Source: Actinomycetes bacterium | GTDB taxonomy: Bacteria; Actinomycetota; Actinomycetes; Streptosporangiales; Streptosporangiaceae | DNA length: 11,424 nt | Assembly (NCBI GenBank): GCA_023425615.1 | Contig: JAFACJ010000079.1 | Coordinates: forward strand, 1-11,424 | Direction of reading: 5' to 3' | Notes under the pieces: model-generated | Told to the model about the DNA's origin: nothing | The model's database searches: none | Seen by the model: only the letters and a program-made list of their open reading frames with translations | Program-made: the position numbers and the translations under genes | Part shown: piece after piece, positions 6,341 through 11,424 of the stretch | Position numbering within the stretch: the stretch's first letter is position 1 | How the letters are laid out: every line of letters starts with the position of its first letter

Positions 6341-7846
6341 TCACTCCGGGGCCGGCAGGGTCTGCAGATGGAGGATCCTGCCGTCCAGGTCCCGCAGGCG
6401 CACGGCGAGCTCCCGCGTCTGACAGTCGATCTCCACCTCACCGAAGAACTGGGCGCCGTCCGCCGGCCCGGCGCCCTGGCGCGGCGCCCCCTTGATGAAC
6501 ATCGTGGTCGGCCCGAACGTCGAGTCGTACCTGGTCGGCTTGAACGTGCCTGCGTTGAGCGGACCGGCGATGAACTCCCAGAACGGCACGAAGTCCTTGT
6601 AGGCCGCCTGCGCCGGGTCGTAGTAGAGGGCGGCCGCGTAGTGGACCTCCGCCGTGAGGAAGACCAGGCCCGTGATGTTCTCGCGTGACGTCACCCCGAA
6701 GACCTCGGCGAACTCCCTCTCACGGCCCAGCGGCAGACCCTCGTCCCTGTTCCCCACCCCGTCCTGTGCGCTGCCTTTGGCACCCGTCAGGCCCAGCGGG
6801 ATGCTATTGGCGATGACCTTCCAGACCGCCTTGGACCGCCGCAGCTCACGTATCAGCCACTGCGTCTGCTTCTCCCCGAGGATTCCGGGGCCTTCCGTCT
6901 CGAAGTTCGCCGTGTTCTTGTTCCGGTACGACCGCAGATCGAGCACGAAGACGTCCAGCAGCGGCCCGTAGGGGATCTTGCGGTACGTCGTCCCGGGCTC
7001 GATGGGCACGTACTCGTGGATGGCGCGGCGGGCGCGGCCCACCAGGACGTCGAGGTTCTTCTCGTGATAGCGGCCGTCGTCGAGGATCTGGCCGGGGTAC
7101 CAGTTGTTGCGGACCTCATGGGCGTCCCACTGGTAGACCATCGGCACGTGCGTGTTGAACTCCCGGAAGTTGGCGTCCATGAGGTTGTAGCGGAACTGGC
7201 CGCGGTACTCCGGGAGCGTCTCGGCGACCTTCGCCTTCTCCTCGGTCACCATGTTCTTCCAGACGGTGCCGTCGGGGAGCTTGACGGTCTCCCGCAGGGG
7301 GCCGTCGGTGTAGGCGAGGTCGCCGCTGCACAGGAAGAAGTCGGGCTCCACCTCGGCCATCGCCCGGAAGATCCGGTAGCCGCCGAACTCCTCGTTGATG
7401 CCCCAGCCCTGGCCCGCCAGGTCACCGCCCCACACGAACCTGACGCCCTGCCCCTTCTTCGCCGTCGTCCGGAAGGAGCCGAGCTCCGGTTCCGACACCG
7501 TCCGGCCGTCGTCGAGACGCACGCGGTAGTGGATCCGCCTCCCCGCGGGCAGGCCGGAGAGCCTCACCCTGCCCGTCAGGTCGGTGTCGGGGGTCAGCCA
7601 CGGGCCGCGGGCCGTCCGGTGGCCGCGGAAGTCAGGCCGGGTGCTGTAGTCCACCAGCAGCCGTGCCGGGGAGCTCGCCCGCGCCCACACCAGCGCCCTG
7701 CCGCCGACGACCTCGCCGCTCTGGACGCCGTGGGTCAGCGTGGGACGGGGAAGGGCCAGGGCCGGGGAGGCCGGGCCGCGGGACAGGGCGAGGGCGCCGC
7801 CCGCCAGCAGCCCGGCCCGCAGGACGTCACGTCGGTCGAGGGTCAT
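6341..7846 (-). CDS. PhoD-like alkaline phosphatase, copy 1 (altered active-site motifs)
   Basis: 501 aa, Tat-exported. The signal peptide TLDRRDVLRAGLLAGGALAL carries the twin arginines (Arg6, Arg7) and an h-region. An N-terminal beta domain (about 38-130: LTHGVQSGEV, ALVWAR, HYRVRLDDG) leads to the metallophosphoesterase domain: FVWGGDLAGQGWGIN, LCSGDLAYTDG, VYQWDAHEVRNNWYP, LLDVFVLDLRSY and FLTAEVHYAA. It is a close paralogue of the next gene: in the 60 residues from WGGDLAGQ, 50 are identical by hand count. Two family motifs differ: DDHE is DAHE (Ala242, codon 7121-7123) and DVH is EVH (Glu400, codon 6647-6649). Reduced activity or altered metal/substrate use is possible. ATG 7846 is set by GGAG 7 nt upstream; GTG 7852 is too close to it. 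The frame is intact. Confidence 0.9.
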   Translation of the reverse strand: MTLDRRDVLRAGLLAGGALALSRGPASPALALPRPTLTHGVQSGEVVGGRALVWARASSPARLLVDYSTRPDFRGHRTARGPWLTPDTDLTGRVRLSGLPAGRRIHYRVRLDDGRTVSEPELGSFRTTAKKGQGVRFVWGGDLAGQGWGINEEFGGYRIFRAMAEVEPDFFLCSGDLAYTDGPLRETVKLPDGTVWKNMVTEEKAKVAETLPEYRGQFRYNLMDANFREFNTHVPMVYQWDAHEVRNNWYPGQILDDGRYHEKNLDVLVGRARRAIHEYVPIEPGTTYRKIPYGPLLDVFVLDLRSYRNKNTANFETEGPGILGEKQTQWLIRELRRSKAVWKVIANSIPLGLTGAKGSAQDGVGNRDEGLPLGREREFAEVFGVTSRENITGLVFLTAEVHYAAALYYDPAQAAYKDFVPFWEFIAGPLNAGTFKPTRYDSTFGPTTMFIKGAPRQGAGPADGAQFFGEVEIDCQTRELAVRLRDLDGRILHLQTLPAPE

Positions 7847-7853
7847 CGGCACA

Positions 7854-7857
7854 CTCC
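7854..7857 (-). promoter_or_regulatory. Shine-Dalgarno for PhoD-like copy 1
   Basis: TGGAG on the minus strand, 7 nt from ATG 7846 and 1 nt from GTG 7852. The same element occurs before copy 2 (9450-9453, 6 nt from ATG 9443), supporting both ATG starts. Confidence 0.65.
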
Positions 7858-7875
7858 AGGCTCGGGGTACCGACC

Positions 7876-7904
7876 AAGATCGCGCGCTTGGGGACTGCGC
7901 TCAA
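7876..7904 (-). promoter_or_regulatory. Possible promoter of PhoD-like copy 1
   Basis: Minus strand TTGAGC (7904-7899) and GATCTT (7881-7876) with a 17-nt spacer. GATCTT lies in a CGATCTTGG block that also stands about 29-37 nt before the copy 2 start (9480-9472). In copy 1 the block is part of an inverted repeat CCAAG/CTTGG (7874-7891), so it may be an operator. No PhoP-type GTTCACC repeats were seen. Confidence 0.3.
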
Positions 7905-7940
7905 CGTGACAAGCGGAGAAGGCTCAGGGTTTGACCCCGA

Positions 7941-9443
7941 TCAGGCGGTCAGGGTCCTGGTGTACAGCACCTTGCCGTTCAGGTCGCGCAGCCGGACGGT
8001 GAGCGCCTTGGACCGGCCGTCGATCGCGACCTCGCCGAAGAACTGGGCGCCCTCGGCGGGGCTGGCGTTCGCGCGGGGACCGACCTTGATGAACTCCTGG
8101 GTCGGCCCGAACGTCGGGTCCAGGGTGTTGGGCCCGAACGTCCCGGCGTTGAGGGGGCCTGCCACGAACTCCCAGAACGGCGTGAAGTCCTGGAACGAAG
8201 CCTTCGCCGGGTCGTAGTAGTGGGCGGCCGTGTAGTGGACGTCGGCGGTGAGGAACACCAGGCCCGTCACGTCACCGCGGTGCGCCTCGCGCAGGACCTC
8301 GGCGAACTCGCGCTCGCGGCCCAGCGGCAGGCCGCCGTCCGTGTTGCCGACACCCTCCTGGTTGGCGCCGTCGGGGACGATCAGGCCGAGCGGCAGATCG
8401 TTGGCGATCACCTTCCAGGTGGCCTTCGAGCGCTTCAGCTCGCGGATGAGCCAGCGCTTCTGCTCCTCGCCCAGCAGACCGGGGCCGTCCTTCTCCAGGT
8501 TGGTGGTGTTGGTGTTCTTATACGTCCTCATGTCGAGCATGAAGACGTCCAGCAGCGGCCCGTGGGAGATCTTGCGGTAGATCGTGCCCTTCGGCTCGAT
8601 CGGCAGGTACTCCTGGACGGCGCGGCGGGCGCGGGCGGCCAGGACGTCGACGTCCTTCACGGTGTAGCGCGCGTCGTCGAGGACCTGGCCGGGGTACCAG
8701 TTGTTGCGGACCTCGTGGTCGTCCCACTGGTAGACCATCGGCACGCGGGCGTTGAACGCGCGCAGGTTGGCGTCCATGAGGTTGTAGCGGAACTGGCCGC
8801 GGTACTCGGCGAGCGTCTCGGCGACCTTCGCCTTCTCCTCGGTCATCACGTTCTTCCAGACGGTGCCGTCGGGAAGCGCGACGGTCTCGGTGAGCGGGCC
8901 GTCGGCGTAGACCCAGTCGCCGCTGCACAGGAAGAAGTCGGGCTTCGTGTCGGCCATCGCCTTGAAGATCCGGTAGCCGCCGAACGCCTCGTTGATGCCC
9001 CAGCCCTGGCCCGCCAGGTCGCCGCCCCACACGAACCTGACATCCTGCCCCGCGCGCGGCTCCGTACGGAACGAGCCCTCCTCGTAGGCGGAGACGGCGC
9101 GGCCGTCATCGAGACGGACCCGGTAGTGGATCTCCTGCCCCGGGGGCAGGCCCTCCAGCCGGACCCTGCCCGTCAGGTCGGTGTCGGGCGTCAGCAGCGG
9201 CCCCCGGGCGGTGCGGTGGCCGCGGAAGTCGGGCCGGGTGCCGTAGTCCACCAGCAGCCGCGACGCGCGGTCGGCCCGCGCCCACACCAGCGCCTTGCCG
9301 CCGGCCACCTCGCCGGCCTGGACGCCGTGGGTGAGCGCGGGGCGCGGTCTGGCGAACGCCGGGGCGGCGAGGCCGCCGGGCAGGGCGAGCGCACCGCCCG
9401 CCAGCAGGCCGGCCCGCAGGAGATCACGTCGGTCGAGAGTCAT
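7941..9443 (-). CDS. PhoD-like alkaline phosphatase, copy 2 (canonical motifs)
   Basis: 500 aa, Tat-exported metallophosphoesterase of the PhoD-like family, probably releasing phosphate from phosphomonoesters or diesters outside the cell. Signal TLDRRDLLRAGLLAGGALAL with Arg5 and Arg6; likely cleavage after APAFA (about residue 31). The N-terminal beta domain (about 38-130) is followed by the catalytic domain with FVWGGDLAGQGWG, LCSGDWVYADG (Asp176, Tyr179), YQWDDHEVRNNWYP (Asp241-Glu244), DVFMLDMRTYK and FLTADVHYTAA (Asp401, His403). Unlike copy 1 it keeps DDHE and DVH, so it is the likely active enzyme. An open frame continues upstream to 9569, but TGGAG 6 nt before ATG 9443 and the immediate twin-arginine signal fix the start. 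94 bp precede copy 1, enough for separate promoters. Exact substrate unknown. Confidence 0.93.
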   Translation of the reverse strand: MTLDRRDLLRAGLLAGGALALPGGLAAPAFARPRPALTHGVQAGEVAGGKALVWARADRASRLLVDYGTRPDFRGHRTARGPLLTPDTDLTGRVRLEGLPPGQEIHYRVRLDDGRAVSAYEEGSFRTEPRAGQDVRFVWGGDLAGQGWGINEAFGGYRIFKAMADTKPDFFLCSGDWVYADGPLTETVALPDGTVWKNVMTEEKAKVAETLAEYRGQFRYNLMDANLRAFNARVPMVYQWDDHEVRNNWYPGQVLDDARYTVKDVDVLAARARRAVQEYLPIEPKGTIYRKISHGPLLDVFMLDMRTYKNTNTTNLEKDGPGLLGEEQKRWLIRELKRSKATWKVIANDLPLGLIVPDGANQEGVGNTDGGLPLGREREFAEVLREAHRGDVTGLVFLTADVHYTAAHYYDPAKASFQDFTPFWEFVAGPLNAGTFGPNTLDPTFGPTQEFIKVGPRANASPAEGAQFFGEVAIDGRSKALTVRLRDLNGKVLYTRTLTA

Positions 9444-9588
9444 GGCACGCTCCAGAATTCGAAGTTCCGGGCCAAGATCGTGCTCTGGGCAGGGGAACTC
9501 CCCATGACTTCCGTGGAAACTCCAGAACCGGCGAAGTAAAGCTTTGTCGCCCAGGAGGGGTGTTACCACCAGAACAGAGGAGATTCCG
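9444..9588 (-). promoter_or_regulatory. Intergenic leader between MFS gene and PhoD-like copy 2
   Basis: 145 bp without a gene. It holds the SD of copy 2 (9450-9453), the CCAAGATCG block shared with copy 1 (9472-9480) and a short palindrome GGGGA-AC-TCCCC (9492-9503). No convincing -35/-10 pair and no strong terminator for the MFS gene; only a 4-bp GGTG/CACC stem near 9559-9570. Confidence 0.4.
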
Positions 9589-10863
9589 CTAAAGGGATGC
9601 CTTGACCCGGCTCCGGCCGGGCTGCGGTGCGAACATCGCCGCCAGCACCCCGCCGCGCACCTGCGTCCAGGACATCGTCACCATCGTCGCGGCGGCCAGC
9701 CCCGCCGCGCCGGCCAGCGCCACCACGATCTGCGGCCCGATCACCTCGGCGAGCGCGCCGCCCGCCAGGATGCCCAGGCCCTGCCCGGCGAGGATGCCCG
9801 ACTGGACGAGACCGAACGCCTGCCCCCTGCCGCCGGGCGGCACCGCCGCCACGAACGCGGTGTTGGCGGCGAGCTGGTAGGCGCCGCCGCACCCCGACAG
9901 CGCCCACAGCAGCACCGTCACCGGGAACGGCGGCTCCAGCGCGCAGCCGATCAGCGGCGCGCACGACAGCATCGACATCCAGCCCATCGACCTGATCCGG
10001 CTGGACGGGCGGACGAACCGGGAGAGGACGAAGCTCCCGCACACCATGCCCGTCGGCATCGCGGCCATGAGGATCCCCACGTACAGCGCGTCCTGCCCGT
10101 ACGTCGCGGCGTACGGCGCGGCGAGGCCCTCGGGGATCGTGGAGAAGGAGCACAGCCACGCGAAGCACACCAGGCTCCGCAGCGCCGGATCGCCGAAGAC
10201 GAGTTCGGCGCCCTCCCGCGTGCTGCGCCACAGCCGCAGCCGCCCGTGCTCCCGCTCGGGCGCGGGCCGCCGCCTGACGCCCATCAAGACCAGCGCCGAC
10301 AGCAGGAACGTCAGCGCGTTGACGGCCAGCGCCTCCCGCGTCCCCACGGCCGCCACCAGCGCGCCGCCCGCCACGAAACCGAGCATCTGGGTGCCCTGGT
10401 GCGTCATGTTGTTGATCGCCGCGCCCAGGACGTACCTGTCGTCCTTCAGGACGTCGGGCAGCAGCGCCGCGCGGGCCGCGGAGAACGGGGCGCCCAGCAG
10501 CACCGTCAGGAAGACCAGGACGCACAGCCCGGCGAACGGCGTGCTCTCCAGCGCCATCAGGCCCACCAGCGCCATCCGCAGCAGATCGCAGACGATCATC
10601 ACCCGGCGGCGCGGGAAGTGGTCGGCCAGACCGCTGAGCACGGGACCGCCCAGGATCGGCGGCAGATACGTCAGCGCGTAGGCCAGCGCCGTCAGCAGCG
10701 CGCTCTGCGTCCGGTGGTAGACCAGGACGGCGAGCGCCACCTGGGCGAACTGGTCGCCGACCGAGCTGAGCGTCTGGGCGCACCACAGGCTGCGGAACTC
10801 CGCGACGGCGAAGACCTCGCGGTACGTCGCCTGCTGCTCCGGTGGCCGCCTGTGCCTGCCCAT
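9589..10863 (-). CDS. MFS transporter (MFS_3 / enterobactin-exporter-like)
   Basis: 424 aa integral membrane protein of the major facilitator superfamily, probably a proton-driven exporter. Twelve hydrophobic helices can be placed at about 24-48, 55-78, 88-105, 110-135, 146-172, 178-196, 225-248, 257-282, 292-310, 313-335, 350-372 and 377-398. The loop between helices 2 and 3 carries motif A, GLADHFPRRRVMI (78-90), in the form typical of the MFS_3 group. FRSLWCAQTLSSVGDQFAQVALAVLVY at the first helix and the central loop RRRPAPEREHGR (about 197-210) also fit. This group exports siderophores, macrolides and other small molecules; the substrate cannot be told here. ATG 10863 follows AGAGAG by about 6 nt. 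It is codirectional with the phosphatases, 145 bp upstream of copy 2, so probably not cotranscribed with them. Confidence 0.9.
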   Translation of the reverse strand: MGRHRRPPEQQATYREVFAVAEFRSLWCAQTLSSVGDQFAQVALAVLVYHRTQSALLTALAYALTYLPPILGGPVLSGLADHFPRRRVMIVCDLLRMALVGLMALESTPFAGLCVLVFLTVLLGAPFSAARAALLPDVLKDDRYVLGAAINNMTHQGTQMLGFVAGGALVAAVGTREALAVNALTFLLSALVLMGVRRRPAPEREHGRLRLWRSTREGAELVFGDPALRSLVCFAWLCSFSTIPEGLAAPYAATYGQDALYVGILMAAMPTGMVCGSFVLSRFVRPSSRIRSMGWMSMLSCAPLIGCALEPPFPVTVLLWALSGCGGAYQLAANTAFVAAVPPGGRGQAFGLVQSGILAGQGLGILAGGALAEVIGPQIVVALAGAAGLAAATMVTMSWTQVRGGVLAAMFAPQPGRSRVKASL

Positions 10864-10968
10864 ACCCGCTCTCTTGACTGTCGCCTGGACTCCTCCATCA
10901 AATCACGTAGCGTGGCCATTCCGTGACCGAAAGCAGTTTTCCGCGGGCGGCGTCGAAACGGCGTTACC
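10864..10968 (-). promoter_or_regulatory. Intergenic region, zincin gene / MFS gene
   Basis: 105 bp. It should hold the end of the zincin transcript and the MFS promoter. Minus strand: no clear -35/-10 pair. Plus strand: TTGACT (10874-10879) and TCAAAT (10898-10903) with an 18-nt spacer look promoter-like but point at no plus-strand gene. No strong terminator hairpin. Confidence 0.3.
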
Positions 10969-11310
10969 TCACCAGCCGAGCTCGTGCAGCCTCTTGTCGT
11001 CGATCCCGAAGTGATGGGCGATCTCGTGGACGACGGTCACCGCGACTTCCTCGCGCAGTTCGTCCCTATCCTTACAGAAAGCGAGATGTTCCTCACGGTA
11101 GATCTCGATACGGTCGGGCAGGACTCCTGCGTACCAGTCACCGCGTTCCGTCAGGGGAATCCCGGTGTAGAGACCCAGCAACCCCTCACTGGGCGCACGA
11201 TCCACCACCACGACCGCGACATTCTTCATCAGTTTCGTCAGTTCAGGAGGAATCGTGTCCAGCGCCTCCGACACCAGCTCCTCGAACTCAGCCGCGGAAA
11301 TCTCCACCAT
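10969..11310 (-). CDS. Minimal zincin-type metallopeptidase family protein
   Basis: 113 aa, matching the small 'metallopeptidase family protein' group (Pfam Zincin_1, Thermus TTHA0227 type), thought to be near-minimal zinc metallopeptidases of unknown substrate. The N-terminus EISAAEFEELVSEALDTIPPEL is the family's first helix. LLGLYTGIPLTERG and PDRIEIYREEH form the central strands, and VTVVHEIAHHFGIDDKRLHELGW ends the protein with HExxHxxGxxD: His95, Glu96, His99 and probable third ligand Asp105. No signal or membrane segment, so cytoplasmic. The frame runs on upstream to 11418, but the added part is Arg-rich and unlike the family. AAGGAGG (11317-11323) sits 6 nt before ATG 11310 and settles the start. 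Its start codon overlaps that of the divergent gene by two bases. Confidence 0.92.
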   Translation of the reverse strand: MVEISAAEFEELVSEALDTIPPELTKLMKNVAVVVVDRAPSEGLLGLYTGIPLTERGDWYAGVLPDRIEIYREEHLAFCKDRDELREEVAVTVVHEIAHHFGIDDKRLHELGW

Positions 11311-11424
11311 GAAGCGCCTCCTTCGCCGCCTCTTCAACCGCACGACCGCACGCTGGAGTTCCCTCGTCCTCATCGGAGTCGTCGGCGCCCTCACCGGCCT
11401 GCTGCTCGGCGGCCGCATCCAGAC
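11309..11424 (+). CDS. 5' end of a membrane or exported protein (partial)
   Basis: Open frame from ATG 11309 to the window edge, 38 complete codons plus two bases. The product starts with a basic segment (MKRLLRRLFNRTTARW) followed by a hydrophobic helix (SSLVLIGVVGALTGLLLGG), the layout of a membrane anchor or uncleaved signal. By hand count 33 of the 37 codons after ATG end in G or C, as expected for a real gene here, and the competing minus-strand frame is only an upstream extension of the zincin ORF. GGAAA (11297-11301) is a weak SD. The ATG shares two bases with the zincin start (CATG, 11308-11311). The family cannot be named from this fragment. Confidence 0.7.
   Translation, partial: MKRLLRRLFNRTTARWSSLVLIGVVGALTGLLLGGRIQ
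11317..11321 (-). promoter_or_regulatory. Shine-Dalgarno of the zincin gene inside the opposite CDS
   Basis: Minus-strand GGAGG, 6 nt from ATG 11310. It fixes the zincin start and lies within codons 3-5 of the plus-strand gene at 11309. Confidence 0.75.

Larger units (their letters stand above)
6341..9480 (-). repeat. Tandem duplication of a PhoD-like gene with its leader
   Basis: Two head-to-tail copies: 6341 to about 7891 and 7941 to about 9490. Similarity runs from the stop codons through the coding regions into about 40 bp of leader (shared GCAC-CTCCAG and CCAAGATCG blocks), then stops. Protein similarity is high throughout, with one single-residue length difference near residue 285. No repeats or transposase flank the unit. 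Confidence 0.85.

Noticed and set aside
7927..7937. GGGT-TTG-ACCC stem just after the PhoD-like copy 2 stop
   Set aside because: Only 4 bp, too short to call a terminator.
9444..9569. 42-residue N-terminal extension of PhoD-like copy 2
   Set aside because: The SD at 9450-9453 and the Tat signal directly after ATG 9443 place the start there; copy 1 has the same layout.
9606..9621. CCCGGC-TCCG-GCCGGG hairpin
   Set aside because: A 6-bp stem inside the last codons of the MFS gene; such stems are common in GC-rich coding sequence and no terminator context follows.
10874..10903. Plus-strand TTGACT/TCAAAT promoter-like pair
   Set aside because: No plus-strand gene or structured RNA is visible downstream before the antisense zincin gene; probably chance.
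10692..10919. 75-aa minus-strand frame overlapping the MFS start
   Set aside because: Mostly inside the MFS gene in another frame and Ser/Arg-rich; only its first 18 or so codons are intergenic.
10923..11312. Plus-strand frame opposite the zincin gene
   Set aside because: Antisense to the zincin coding sequence, with no domain and basic low-complexity product.
11311..11418. Arg-rich N-terminal extension of the zincin gene
   Set aside because: An SD sits 6 nt before ATG 11310, the family begins there, and the opposite strand carries a better coding frame.

Overview
The window is a GC-rich stretch of actinomycete chromosome. Third codon positions are almost all G or C, GTG starts are plausible for some genes, Shine-Dalgarno (SD) motifs are GGAGG-like, and the gene families are typical of Actinobacteria (actinobacterial-type DapD, DUF4407, small PspC proteins, Tat-exported PhoD-like phosphatases). 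Codon use and protein style suggest Streptosporangiales (Nonomuraea or Actinomadura type), but that placement is inference. No rRNA, tRNA, CRISPR array, insertion sequence, integrase or phage gene was seen.

Left part (1-3051): an M20 metallopeptidase (+) converges on dapD (-), a lysine/diaminopimelate biosynthesis gene, with a perfect 9-bp stem hairpin between them that probably terminates both. A compact divergent region separates dapD from a membrane protein with a C-terminal helix-hairpin-helix domain (+).

Middle (3052-6339): a roughly 280-bp stretch with a possible small Pro/Arg-rich ORF leads into a DUF4407 membrane/coiled-coil protein (+). Its 3' end overlaps by 13 bp a glutaryl-CoA-dehydrogenase-type acyl-CoA dehydrogenase (-). 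A divergent promoter region follows, then a minimal PspC-domain membrane protein (+).

Right part (6341-11424): two tandem, closely related Tat-exported PhoD-like phosphatase genes (-) whose leaders are also related, then an MFS exporter (-), a minimal zincin metallopeptidase (-), and the 5' end of a membrane protein gene (+). The start codons of the last two overlap in a single CATG.

The genes are mostly single units on alternating strands, not one long operon. They cover amino-acid metabolism (dapD, gcdH, M20 peptidase), envelope proteins (PspC, DUF4407, helix-hairpin-helix membrane protein, MFS) and phosphate scavenging (the PhoD pair). I see no clear new multi-gene system. The points most worth a second look are the phosphatase duplicate that has changed two active-site motif residues, the CATG start overlap, and the membrane-tethered helix-hairpin-helix protein.
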